A stretch of DNA of 64,000 nucleotides from Aporrectodea caliginosa (Eukaryota; Annelida; Clitellata; Crassiclitellata; Lumbricidae), in assembly GCA_020284085.1 (NCBI GenBank), contig JACEVL010001855.1:642001-706000 (forward strand), written 5' to 3'. The notes beneath the pieces were generated by a model, which did not search any database, had not been told where the DNA came from, and was given only the letters and a program-made list of their open reading frames with translations. Made by a program: the position numbers and the translations under genes. This document shows, in pieces, positions 31,401 to 45,400 of the stretch. Every line of letters starts with the position of its first letter. The first letter of the stretch is position 1.

Positions 31401-34400
31401 TCTGTCAGATAGGCCTATAAAGTCTCCACTGACAACAGTCGGTTATCTGCTAAGCGCTGTAAAAAGGTAATATTGGCCTCCAAGGATAATGTCTATGGGT
31501 GGCACGACCGAACAGCTAATTCTCGGGACTCCTTCATCCATGTAAACTGCTCGGCCAGTGAATGCATCCGATCGCCACGAAACTTAAACAATCAGACTGT
31601 TAAAACTGACAACTGGTACCATGGCATCAACAATTTTATTATCACCATTCGATTCCTGTGTTTCTCTGCACTCCCCTCTCTAGGCATCTTCTTCGACATT
31701 ATTAGATGTAGAGAACTGGAAAGCTGTAATTAATGCAGGCGTTTCGAATTCTTGATTGAAATACTGTGCAAAATATGTTAGCTGTGCCATTGAAATATTG
31801 TTTGTGATCACAGAGGTCCCAAATAAACACTCGTCTTTTCTGCACTCATTTCCTCCATAAGCTGTTTCTATGTCATCTCAGACTGACTCCCTTCTTGACT
31901 ATCGTCCGACTCTCCCTTGAATTTGGATTGCACAATAATTTTGATCGATAGCGATCATCAAGTGATGCCTTGAGTATTATCAGACAGTGGCAGTATAGAA
32001 GTTCTTAGATCAGACTGTCTCATGTTGCTCCAAGATCAGAATATGTACCTATGAAACACTGCCAGACTAGGCTTCAGATTCATTGAATATTGCAGTCAGA
32101 CTGAGAAATAGTTTTTAATTCTATTAAGAGCAGAATATGTTTCATTGGTGTTTGACATTCAGTGGCCAGCAGGCAAACTGTTACACTGGAATTCTTGGAT
32201 CTAAGAACACTAATGGAAACCAGGGACATTGGCATCTGACCGCAGGGTGCTGCATTCATCACAGAAAATACTAACTGCTATCATTAGGAACAGGAAAAGC
32301 ATTGTTAGGATTGTCTTGTCCGGTGGCAACACGATATGCTATCGCTAGACGACTTCACAGCCCACTGCTACTAGCAACATTCCAATTTACTCGCAAAATG
32401 AGGATGCATTGTATTGAATATCCCACGAGCAGAAGCTAATTGAAATCAGAACTTGAATGATGTGATTCAGCTATCATAATGGGAACTCGAAAACATATTA
32501 AACAGGATTCTGAAATCCTAGAAGCTCAACAGGAAGTTGATTGTGCCAAATCCGTATATATTGCAGATGCAAAAGAATTAAGAATAATTCTGAAAAATCA
32601 GTCTGTATTCAGATAATTTATTTAGAAAACTTAACATGCAAAAACATAAGGTTGGAACATACAATGTTGGGACTTTCAATTAAGCTGACACTGAGTGATA
32701 CCTCCGTTGAATTGTAGAATAAGTCAAAGAAACCATTTAGAGATCTACTTCCATGTAACAGGACAACAAAGCTCGAAACTGGAGACATCATAATTGGCAC
32801 ACTGCATAGTCTGGCCAGACAGAGTTACTGTAAAGTGCTCACAGGAGACGACAAAAAGACAGAGATTCTCTGCAGTACACTCAACAAACTTAAAAGTTCT
32901 CTGTATTGGAAAAATAACCTTAGAAAGACATTTCACGGACATTTGAATAAGTAAACCTCATTGACACAGTATGAGATGAATGTGCAGAGTTGTTTAACAT
33001 ACCATAAACTTAACAAAAGTCCCTACAAATACTGCAACCCAGCTATACTTTGCTTCCAGGATCATACATCCAAAAACAATACATCCTTGTATAGTTCCTT
33101 TGGCAACCAGTAGCTATATAATACCACTGTGCAACTGGTTAAAGTAAGAAACATTATGCACTAAAACATTCATTTATATGTACACATTTTGAAAGTTCTC
33201 TCAAATATCTTAACACAGCTCAAATGACTGCACTATCCAGTACTCAGAATACAAAAGATACTGATCACTAATGCTCCAATACCCACAAATGCAACAATTC
33301 CTGATTGAGTTTACAGCAGATTTTGTATATTAATATAAAACAAAGCATTAAGGTAATCAAGAAAAAAGTTAAACCAAAATCAGATCGTTTCCTTTACTAA
33401 TATCTCTAGTTTAAATTAAGTGTAAAATCTCACAAAAATATTAATCAACGGAGTGCCACACAGGAACTGGCTGTCTTGCAGTTATGCGCCAAAGCACAGC
33501 ATTTCACAACACTTGAATTTGAACACATACCAATCGCATAGCTTGGTGGATATGAAATGCAAATGCATGCAAATGCACAATGCATATACAGTTGGCCAAA
33601 GTTCAGTACTCAGTGCTTCTGACTATGAACACCAAAACTGCACTGTACATAGACCTTTCAGTGAACATCTAAAGGACAGGGCACCCACCGGAATGGTACC
33701 ACCCCCGGCCGTGAATTTATATGCCCAAAACCAAGAGAAGCACGATGATTGTATTTCAGCAGATTGCTGCATTAGTCACGGACTCATGGCTTAATAATGC
33801 ACAGTTGTCTGTATGATGTGGGAGATATCTGGTTGCAGGTGATGGTTATCAATCAGTGAAGCGTATCAAAGAACAAATTTCCTTGGACTCTATGAGGTAA
33901 TATGAACTAGTGCACTGTCATATGGGTGGGCTGAAAAATTCGGTGGTCTTGTGGGCAAGGTGATAGGCTCACTTACTTTGAATTCGACCTAAGTGCAAGA
34001 CTCACTTGCTCTCCCATTGGATGATAATTGATTTATTATCCATAACAGAGTGATGGGTAATCAGGTACCCGCTCAGAATGCACTCCGGTACTTCAGCCAT
34101 GTTTTATCAAACTTTTGACACCTCCAGAAGCATACGTTATGTATCCAATTTTAGTGTTGCAAGCATTTATAGTTCAGCACATCTTTCCATCTTAGCTTAA
34201 TTCTTTGTCATTATTGATTCTCACTTCATCCTGACTTACTGCTAACTATGACTAATTGAATAGCAGAATAACAATTACCCCTTCTACTGCAACCCCAAAA
34301 GTCCTTATAAAATATTACTCATATTTACAACTACAGCAAAAAACAATATCCTTTCACGTAACACCTAGGCTGGTGTGATAGCCAGATGACACTGCTGGAT

Positions 34401-35830
34401 TGGCATAATTTTGTGACTCTCGGCTTCAAAAGTGAAACTGATGATTTGTATGAAAGCCAAGACCTTTATACTGCGTAGAAGTTTAATTCCTCCTGCAACT
34501 GCATTTCAGATTTGAGATTTCAACCTCAGATTTCAGAAACAGTTGCAGAAATAAGCCTATGATATAACCTTTTCCTTTACACTACACTAAGACCACTTGC
34601 ATCAAAAAGCACCAAAGCTGCCACTCAACTGACAGAATTAAAAGCACATAAAGAAATAGAACTAACAGTACAGCTGACAGCTACAAATTGTACTCTACTT
34701 CATGTAAACACTTTAACGATGAGTGTATACTGGAAGTGATTTGAAAATCAATGTAGTTCATCATTAAAGTGTTAAAACACTGCATAAAGAAAGTGCAAGC
34801 CACGTTGTCAAGATTTTTCACAAAATAGTAAAACTTTGTTATGTCAAAGTTCAATAGACTAAGGTCAATGGTTCGATGTTCAAAATAAGAGGGATATCTC
34901 TGTCTAACTCCAAGTGAACTGAGTTATAATAAACTCTTAATGCAAGTACTGCAAATGCATGTTTTTGTAATAACAATGACTGTCTCAAAAATAAAAGGTA
35001 ATAGTTGAAAACATGTTGTAGGTATTTACTTGATAACTGTAAAACTAGCTCTGAAACATTCCTGGCAACTAAAAATCTGAACCAGAAGTTGCTAAAAATG
35101 GCTAAACTGTAGCATAAAGTTTACATACGGATGGGACGTCTGAGACTGACCTCCTTAAACTTAAAGCAATCCAGAAGAGCTTCCTGGGTGCTTGCTAGTG
35201 CTTTAGCTCAGGATTGCTAGAAAAATAAGGTTAACATTCTGCCGTGATATTGTACCCACACTGATGTGTTGAATGGTATTCTTTGAATGCTTTGCAACAC
35301 TAGTCACGACGAGTTCACCATTTTCAACACACAGCAGCGCATCTATTTTAAATTTCAGACAGATCATTTTTGTTTGCAAAGCCATTATTAATATGCACAC
35401 TCTTGTCCATATTGAAAGCGGAGTCACAGAACGTTTGCCTTTTTCACAGGATCTAGGGCTAGGCTCCAAAGTTTTGATCATTAACATGAGGGTCAGGTAC
35501 AAAAGTAAAATTAGAGCAGTCCTGTGTAACACACACTGTTACCTGATCCAATAGCAAGTTATCACTAAATAGCTAGCATAAGTCTTCTATTAAACTCCCT
35601 TGAATTTTTGTCCAAATTTCAAAGTTTTACATATTTAAAGACCTTTTGGTCAAACCAAGCAATGGCAAACATTTACTAATTTCATCAAAAATGAATTTTT
35701 TAAATTAATAAAACTGAAGAGTGAACAGCACCAAAAACAAGATTTACAATTATATTCACAAGCGTATAAAAGTGGAAAGTTGACAACGCAGAATTCATGT
35801 ATACAAACGAAAAAACACAGCCAATGCTCA
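31400..35830. other. Long non-coding stretch, nothing recognised
   Basis: AT-rich DNA with only short open frames without motifs (for example 31473-31733, 33453-33794, 35203-35532). No clear transposon ends seen by eye. Confidence 0.4.
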
Positions 35831-35835
35831 GAACA

Positions 35836-36284
35836 TAAATGACGCACGCACCTAGGGGAGGGGGGTCGGAAATTTGTGACGATGTGTGACGTGGGGAGGG
35901 GGGTCAGCCAAGTGTGACGTCACATCACGTCTGTGTAATTAAATTTAATAATTAACAACAATTTAATCTTAAAATAACAGCTCTAATTTTGAGTATTAAA
36001 ATTTTCATAATTTTTGATTATTTTTATGTATACGGGCACCATTATTAATAATTTTCTAATTATTTAAATATTTGTCACCATAAGATTTTTAAATACTTAT
36101 TACAATGACAATAATTGGGCATTGAAACATGTTTTATTATCATGTGGAAGTTTCGTTTTAGGGGGGTCAGAGCTTTGTGACGTCATTTTTCAGGGGGTGT
36201 GACTTTTTGTGACGAAGTGTGACGAGGGGAGGGGGGGGTCAAAAATCGGCCAAAATAGCGTGACGTCATTTATGGACGGCCCCC
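35836..36284. mobile_element. MITE of the GGGGCCGTCC family, copy 1
   Basis: Shares its whole layout with 58065-58467: GTGACGATGTGTGACGTGGG near the left, TTTTTGTGACGAAGTGTGAC and AATAGCGTGACGTCATTTAT near the right, end GGACGGCCCCC. Flanked by a 13-bp direct repeat AATGCTCAGAACA (35823-35835, 36285-36297). About 12 bases of the left terminus are missing. Confidence 0.85.
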
Positions 36285-36297
36285 AATGCTCAGAACA

Positions 36298-39140
36298 GTA
36301 ATAGCATGGTAATATCTATAAAATAACGATAACAAATAATATTTATAACTCTTCTGAATCCAGAGGGCTTTTTGGTCAAAAACAAGTAAATAAATAATAA
36401 TATAATTTATTACATGAAACCTAGACAGAAATTCTGATCAACAGATGAAATACCATATTCTGCCACTTGGCAAAAGTACAGAACAATAAATAAACTTCTC
36501 ATCATTCCGCAAACATTGCCTACCGCTTTATCACTCTTTAAGTGACATGGATATCAGGCAAGAAACACAGATCTGCTCTGGGACTTCCTTGTAAATATAT
36601 CACATCAGCAAACAACAATCAGCACTCCCATGATAATAAATACATGGGCCTGGCTGCACTCGTCATCATTGAGTCGTTTATCAAATCCGAATACCTGACT
36701 GCAATGCGTTGTCACATGCCGACTAAGTTCACTAGGTAAAATATTATGCAATTTGGCAATTATCTGTACACTGAGAAATGCAAAATGAGTAGCGTATGTC
36801 GTTGTTTTCCCAAATTTCACACATCAAGTAAATAAATAATAAACATCTAGATTACATTTCCATAAACTCTTACACAGTCATCATAATCAACATTGCATGA
36901 TGACAATTAAATCACTTCAAGGCACAAAGGGTCATTGTAATATTTTAATGTAGAGTAATCAGGCATAAATTTAGCACCTTACACAAGCTTACGAAAACTT
37001 GTGTACGGTTTCTAGAAGGCACAGTGGAATAAAAACCTGCAGACAAAGATGTAATGTAACTGTACATTGAAGAATGTAAAGCTTAATGTGGCTTAACCAG
37101 ACATTTTCTAATGCTTAAAAATTGGAAATTCCTTCTACAACAAACAGAGTAAAACCGAGAACGTGTGTCTAATTCTGTTAAAATCTGCAACTATTATTGC
37201 AGTTAGAACTATTGGTAGCTTAACAATCATTCAGGAATTTTACACCTGAAAGATATAACAAAATGAAGTCATGCCAGAAAGTTCACGAAACTTCACAAAA
37301 CTAACTATTTCTCAACAGATATACTAAATTTCATGTTAGAGCAGCTCAGACTGATAATATGTTAGTTTTCACAACACGACAGTTTTCAGCAGTGATTTGC
37401 TTTTGAGCATTTTTAAAAGATCTTTTGTTACGGTTTGATAACAGTTTCAAGAACGGTACTTATATCACTTGATAACCAGGAAACCTCACATACCATTGTT
37501 CAGCTAATGCCCTGATCTCCAGCTGTCTTGACTACTGCAACTTGCTTCTTACTTACTTATAAATATACAGTTCATCTATATACAAGTGAAGTGTCTATAG
37601 ACATAATTTATATGTCTGGTACTTCCATGTTAGACACAGCATATCTGTTGTAATCTTTAGTGAAATGTAATACATCACTATTATATCATTATTACCGATG
37701 CACATAAAAAATCTGTGTGGCAAGGCTGAAACAGTAATTTTCACATCATGATGTCTCTTTACTATGCAAACGCTGACACACACACACATACAAACACAGA
37801 AACAAATCATATACACAAACAAATGCAAGCAGTACATACAAACATCTACATTACTTGCGTGATATGTGCATCTAGCTTTTAGCACACAAAAACAAAACAA
37901 ATTGGATGCTAATACATCTTCATATTTCTGGGAAGGTAACAGAGATAAACAAAGAATAGTTAATATAAGTATTATAGGTGTATATTGGTAACTGGTTACC
38001 AAACATCGTATTTGGTAACCAATTACTTTGACGCAAAGTTCTTTTTCACAAATTGAAATCACTACAGTCGTTGTTGATTAGTCTTGCAATTAGAAAGCCA
38101 TTTGTAATATCAGTCAGTACGCACTTGTGTTGTTGATACAAATACCAGTTATGCTACTTCATTTGCATAAAACAAAGCAGTTTAAGTAGCTAAAACTTAA
38201 TTACGAGAAGCCTCATACACATACCAGTGTACCAATGTTGTATATATATAAAACCTAGCACGCACAATTTGCAGGCTTCTGGAATATTCTAACAACTCCT
38301 GATCCAATTAAAGCATCACACAACTCCGTCGACCGCGGCTCGATGTCTTGAGCAATATCATTATGATGTTGATAAAGTGATCTTTTTAGATTGGATTATG
38401 CTATTAAAAGCAATTAATATTTGGCTAAATCCACAGTCGGCATCATTAACTCAAAAGTAGTCACGAATGTTCTGTAGGAAATGAAGAACACTTCAATTCA
38501 AATATCCTTGGGCCATAAACGGAAAGGAAATTACCGCACTTGAAACCAGAATTCATACAAACATAAAACGCTAACAATTTAACTCCAGAGACTACAATAA
38601 AACTATTTACCACTCACAGATCTCATTAAAATTACGGTTTTTATTATTATACAGTTCAAGAGCAAATATTCCACAATTTAATCACGTTGTTTGTCAGCAG
38701 TGTTTTCACAGGAACCACCTGAGCAGCATGCAAAACTTTCCACAGAAGGTCCAACTGCCTGCAGAACTCAGAGACGTATCATGAGTGACTTTGGGGCACA
38801 TGTTCTTAAGAATACAACGCATGCAAATGGCAAATAACCACTGAAATTCGTTGTTATGAAATGATCTTAAAGAGTAGTAGACCGGCTGAAGGCAAATGTT
38901 CAGTTGTCTAGACTGTTGAAAACAAATGATGAGCAAAGCATTTAATTATAGGCACACACACAAAGCAATGAGTGGAATATAAAGCCCAGTCTTTAGCATA
39001 TTCGAGATGTTATCGACAAGTGGGACATATAACTCGGGCTAACAGTAGTGTTTACTAACTTTGTATTGCAACAACAGGTTCACGTCTGCTCTAACAAGAA
39101 TCATGATTGCATCAAACCAACAATCAATCGTTATCTAGCA
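36298..39140. other. Non-coding stretch, nothing recognised
   Basis: AT-rich, no gene-like frame. Open frames such as 37595-38062 (minus) are Cys/Val-rich artefacts of CA-repeat sequence. Confidence 0.4.
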
Positions 39141-39510
39141 GGCTTCATTTATTCACAGCACTTATATAGCACCTTTAGAAATGCCTACTCAGAGGAACTC
39201 CTAGCTTAACCCCAGCAAAAGAAATTAAAAATGGCAGGCTGGCAAGCAAAAGAAATTAAAAATACCCGTCTCTTCATAAAACCCGAGGCATTTTTAGATA
39301 AGTTGCTCCCAAGGAAATCTACTATGTATGCCCTATGCCCACGGTCTCACGAAAGGGTCTTGACTCTTATTGACAATAACATGAGGGAGACATTTACAGG
39401 AAGAGTGCTGTACTCCTACTGATTCTGTATTTGTCTTACGATGTCTGTACACCGCAGTGCGGCTCTTCAGCAACGGGTTTAATAAAGAATATACTTAACT
39501 ACTTACTTAC
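39140..39510. mobile_element. Two retroposon pieces (minus then plus)
   Basis: 39146-39215 reads, on the minus strand, TCTGAGTAGGCATTTCTAAA and GGTGCTATATAAGTGC with an ATAAATGAA end, a CR1/L2-like 3' end. 39231-39510 on the plus strand encodes LLPRKSTMYALCPRSHERVL then GRVLYSY and ends TAATAAAGAATATAC with (TACT)n, the same LINE type as 20385-20688. Confidence 0.6.
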
Positions 39511-40121
39511 ATTGCAACAACAACTACTCAGTAGCCTTTATGAGACTGATCATGAAATATTCTTAACTCAAACTATTGCCAGGCTAAAATTCTGCCAGTA
39601 TTTGATAAAATATTGTATCATCATGCTGTAAGGGCATTGGCTAATACAAAACTGAGACTGTGATCAACTGTGGGACATATGAGGATAATAAAATTATGCT
39701 GGGAACTGACTGCATGACTTAATTAAAGACAACAGTACTTGACAAATCAAAAGAAAAGCACAGCATGAATCACTGGTCATGCGACACTCCTACAGCCTTC
39801 ACGTGAAGAGGTTCAACAACAAATACGCGGTCAATTTTTAGTGAAAGAAGAATTAGTCCCACGGTTGTTAGAAGTCGAGGCATAACAGCAATCAATGGCA
39901 CTTCAAACTCAGCCACTACAAACCAGTTCACTTTCTCAAGCTCTCCACCCAAGGGCTTGTCAGCTCGTTCAGGTCATACAAATCCACTTAACGACAGATA
40001 GCACGCTATTCTTTCGTAGAATGTTCACCTACAGGCATTCAGTACAGACGCCTACATGCTGATGAACCTCACTACCTTCTTTAAAACTTCCTAGACATAA
40101 TTTCATTAAACAAAATAATTT

Positions 40122-40375
40122 ATGCACAAAGAAGTAATTACTAGAACAGCTATGGCTCAGTCCCGGTCCTTTATCTCAATTGGTCCCTCTCTTCGGAATG
40201 GGCTGTCTTCATCTACTCGCTCTCAAATTCTAGCTGGGAAGCCCTCCTCCTTTGCTTTTCTCAAAACATATTTCTTCTCTTGTGGTCTTGCACGCCGTGG
40301 AGCACCTGTGAATGGTTCATGCCACTAGAAGCGCTTTATAAATGTTTGAATACAACACAATACAATGAATACAAT
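40122..40375 (+). mobile_element. CR1/L2-like LINE 3' end
   Basis: It encodes SFISIGPSLRNGLSSSTRSQ and SFAFLKTYFFSCGLA, the LINE C-terminus, then AGCGCTTTATAAATGTTTGA and a (CAATA)n tail. Confidence 0.82.
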
Positions 40376-42171
40376 ACTAACATTGCGGAAGGACTGTACA
40401 AAGGTCAAGCGCATCACACGAAAAACGAGCTGCATAGTTATCAGTGAGTAGCTTAATCAGTGTAATGAAAGACAACCGGCGCACAAGGATCAACCTCTGA
40501 ACTCTAAGTCAAAAACTCATCTCATCATTTCTTTCACCACTAGATACATGTACATGTAAATACTTGCAATACAAAAATGGAAAATGCACAGAATCAACAC
40601 GTGTCTTCAGTGAACGAATTTATAAAATGAAAAGATCTACAAACTTCCAGCCAAGACCTGATCGCCACACCAGGTCCATATTATCTATTAGGCACAGTAG
40701 ACACTGTGCCTAAGGCCTACAAGCCTTTCAGGGGCCTACACAAGTCTGAAAATGAGATATTGAAAAAAGGGTAATGATTGAATTTGATGTGAAAATGAAA
40801 AAAGAAATTTCAAATTCTCATTTAATAATTTTTTAATTGTACTGAAACAGTTTAACTTTAAGATAAAACAGGATGTCAATAAATAAAGTCAATGCGTAAT
40901 TATGCATTTAGCTTTCATGCAGAGCTGGCAGTCTAAGGCCTACGACGACCTTAAAACAGCCCTGCACCACACTAGCAATAAGTAACCAGATACCTTTAAG
41001 CAAGAGATAGGTCAGAGGTCAGTATCAAGTATGGGTTCTTCTAAACACAGTCATAGAGTAAGATCACCAAAGTATGATGCAATAGTATGAAGTCATTCCG
41101 GTAAACACTAACATGGTAAGCAGCCTTTGAAACATGTAAAAACAATGGTCCATTTTAATCATTCTGCCCTTTAACCCTATTATTTTCTTCTGTTTGATAT
41201 TGTTCTAAAGTTACACATCTAAAAGTAAAACAGGCATTGTTAGATTTAGCTGTTTGTTTTTCATCTCGTTTCAGAAGGAAGACCAACAGTCTCAGAGGTT
41301 CACCTTTCACGGCAATGTACAGCATGATTACTTGGCTTAACTTAACCTATGATTTAAAAGCCTGGCAGCAAATAAATTACTAGAAAACCTTGTTGGCTAA
41401 AACTCACATCGAAAAACTCAGCCATTGACAGTAGCAGCTTGCATGAATCTGAGTAGCACATGAACCTGAGTAGCAGGTGAGTATTGTGAGAAAATGCCAA
41501 TGCCATGCTATGAGCACAACAGCCATAGTCACAGACTGGCCAAGTAAACAATACCAAGCAAGTGCTATCAGAGTTCATTCTCAGCCAAATATGGCACAGA
41601 GTTTAGCTACGCAATGCTTCAGGTTTCATTCACGAAACTCCTTACCTAAGCATGCAACCTCTGGCAAGATGCTCTTCCTCTTATGCACTTACTCCAATCA
41701 ATTTAGTTTGCAGTGGATGAAACTGTTTCCTTTAAAGTAAAGGAAATGCAGCTCACCCCAGCATAGCAGTGTTTTCTTACCTTGGCATAACAGTAACTTT
41801 TTGAGAGCATAAAAAACTATAACAAATATCCTCTGAGGCATATGTAACATAAATTTATCTCACAAGGTTGTCTTATTTACTCCAATGAAAACTGGAATAC
41901 AATCCAACGTCGTTTTGTCCAAGACATTCACTGCACATTTGACAGCATGGCAACTCCAGAGAACACCGGTTACAAAGCAAACTCAGGCTTAGTGGATACA
42001 CACGAAACAATGATCACAGAAAGAGCAGAAGCGCAAGAACGCTTCATTCTGAAAACTCTCGAAATGCATCAGCTTCATCGAAAATGCAACGACTTTGCAG
42101 CCTACGAAAACCAAGCTGACACTCAAGACCTACAAGACGGTCCACAGCTTACGAAAAGAAAGCAACAAGCA

Positions 42172-42406
42172 TTATGACGTGGTCTCGTTATGGAGTTCCG
42201 ACTCATCGATGTAGAACCTTGAAACAACATTGTTCTCAGTGGGACTGTCAAGATGAACGTCTTCTGCACCCGTCGTAGTTTCGTGAATGATGTCAAGTGT
42301 AGTTGGAGTCACAGGAACTACTACTGGATGGTCTAGCTCCAGAATTGCGTCAGCAGGTGGTAGAACTGTGTTTCCGTTTTCTGAAGGTGTACTTTGTTGT
42401 CGTAAT
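42172..42406 (-). CDS. Gene 2 exon 5: C-terminal exon and stop
   Basis: Acceptor TTCTTTTAG|A, stop TAA at 42174-42172. It encodes LRQQSTPSENGNTVLPPADA through acidic and Thr-rich sequence to the C-terminus (DESELHNETTS). It stays open for 77 residues in the frame demanded by exon 4. Confidence 0.78.
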
Positions 42407-45400
42407 CTAAAAGAAGACAAAGTACAAATCATTGTAAGTGCTAAGAAAACTCTTAGTAAGTGTTGGTGGATGGGTTCGGTATTCAGTATATTGTTTCAAC
42501 TGCAATATTTCTTTAAACAGTTTTAAAATGAGTTCTCCAGCATATGTAGTGCAATTTGAATTTTTCTGGCTCTGGATGTTCAACAGAAGTCTCCGGACTG
42601 GATACAGATAATAGTCACAGAAAAGATAAACTTGGATAAGATAAATCGCAAAGTTATGAAGCACCTTTAAACCATGGATCTCAGTAATTCCACCCCAAGT
42701 TTTAGCATTGCAACAACTTACAGGTGAAGCAGAAACATGACTTTGGATTTACCTTTTCCAATCCACTGACTAATATTACGGGTCCAATTGTACAGATATT
42801 ACTGGTCCAATTGTACAAATATTACTGGTCCAATTGTACAGATATTACCGGTCCAATTGTACAGTAAAATCAGAAAATTCCACATGGCCAGTAAGAAGCC
42901 ATCACTGGACATGTTACATGTTACGCACACGTTGTTTTCTGATCAGACTCGATTGACTTACAGCGCTGGTCTTCGAGGAGAATCTGTTGCAGACGAAGAC
43001 CTTGAAAACAGTCGGATTCTGGAAACGACGCCACCCTGACCCTGACTCTGACTGGAGGCTGAACCACGGGAAGAATATTGCTGAGATCCTCTGTTCTTTG
43101 ATCTACGAGGTGTCCCCTCTGGGATATCAATGGCTTCATCGTAGCCTGGAGGAATTTCAACTGAAACATACGTAGAAAAAAACACATAGTGGCACTTCAA
43201 AATAACTAGTTTGAAACAATATTGACCCACCATTGGGAGTTGAAAGCAAACGTTTTAGAACATATCCAGACATACAGAGGTAAACGTATGTCTGTGTATG
43301 TATGTCTGCTTGTACATATCCGGATGTTTGCACAGCAATCTACAGTATTAGCCTTTGCATGCTATGCGGAAAACCTGTGATAACTTACTACCCAGCTCAT
43401 AGGCACAAAATTGCAACTTTATAAAAGTGCACTTACTAAAGCAGCTGGAAGTTAGAGGGGAGCAGGACATTACCCCCCCGGACATTACCCCCTGCCATTA
43501 CCCCCGGGCAATTACCCCCATAGGACATTTACCCCTGCCATTACCCCCCGGCATTTAGTTTATATACTATATACATACATTTATATTACATGTATTATAT
43601 TTATTATTTATTTATAATTATAATATATATATTATATTAATATATTTGTTAGCTTGTATCTTGTGTGCCTGTGCTTCTGTTTATATCACTCTGAGTAGCT
43701 GACCCCCCGGCATTAAATAGTCTATACATTGATTTACAATATACATATATTATATGTATTATATTTATTATTTATTTATAATATATATATTATATTAATA
43801 TATTTGTTAGCTTGTAACTTGTGTGCCTGCACTTCTGTTTATATCACTCTAAGTAGCTGACCCCCCGCATTAAATAGTCTATACATTGATTTACAATATT
43901 ACATATACATGTATATTACATGTATTATATTTATTAATTATTTATAATATTATATTAATATATTTCAGTTTACTTATTAGTTTATACAGCATAATCTTTC
44001 CATGCCGGTGTCCCGTGATATATATTCTATAAACAGAAGTGCAGGCACACAAGATACAAGCTAACAAATATATTAATATATATATAGAAAGCGAAAAGCC
44101 TCTCAATCAGGACCAAGCTGAAACTCTACTATACCCTGGTGGAACCAGTATTACTATACGGACCGGAGTGCTGGTGCCTGAGGAAAGAGGATGAGAGAAG
44201 ACTACTGGTGACAGAAATGGGGTGGTTGAGGAGAATCATGGGTAGAAGCAGGAGAGACAAAATAAGGAATGATCAAACAAGAAAAGACCTCGGAGCGGAG
44301 GAGACGGTGGTGGAGAGAATTGGGAGATGAAGACTTAGATGGTACGGACACGTGAGACGGATGGCGGGAGAGAGACTGCCCAATGCAGCGCTACATGGTC
44401 ACGTGGAGGGAGAGAGGAGCAGGGGAAGGCAACGGAAGACCTGGATGGACAACATCCAAGAAGACCTACAGAAGAGGGGTACAGACATAACGAAGATCGG
44501 CAACATAGTACGGAATAGAGAACACTGGAGAGGCTTCATAAGGGCCTCATCGTCGGGAAACTGATGGAAGAGAAATAAGAAGAAGATATATATATATTAT
44601 AAATAACTAATAAATATTATACATGTAATATAAATGTATGTATATACTATATATACTAAATGCCGGGGGGGAATGGCAGTGGGAAATATCCTACCGAGGG
44701 TAATTGCCGGGGCAGGGGTAATGTCCAGGGGTAATGTCCTAGACCCAAGTTAGAGAGCCTGTACTCACATTATATAAATAAGTTAACCATTAATTAAAAC
44801 AATAAATGAGCTACAATTTTTCCACTGGTAATTAATACACATGTGGGATAGTTGCAGAGATTTTAGACCTGAAAGTCAAACATCTGTTTCATTTGACAAT
44901 CATGTGTTATGACCACAATCACAAACATATATGAACTTTTTTGTGCTATATTCCGTAATTTGGAGTCAGAGAAAGAGCTAATTTTGAAGGATTTCACATA
45001 TTTATTGGTAGCAGGACCAAGTAGTGTTCATATAGAGTTTTTCAAGATATATATCAACAGCAATGTTGAGCGATGCAACAATGACAGCCAGGTTTTTTGC
45101 CATCTCTGATAGAGGCGTGGCAAAAGATTTTACGAAAAAAGTGCTTGTCAGTATAAAAGGATTTGTCACTATCTGATGCATTTTCATACTTTTACAGCAA
45201 GAATCGGTTGCCGAAAATAATTACCACGCTGATATTTCCTTAGCAATGAGTGCTAAGCCGGCAATACTTAGATGTATTTTTGTATGTCTTTCTATTGCTG
45301 TGTACTAAGTTGCTGTTTGTCAACTTAATGTTTCAATAAAGGATATATATATGTAAACAAAGTGCATATACATGAATTTATCACTTTTCTTCTGCTCTAG

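Noticed and set aside
37595..38062. 155-aa minus-strand open frame
   Set aside because: Composition dominated by CA-repeat-derived Cys/Val and AT-rich sequence; no motif.
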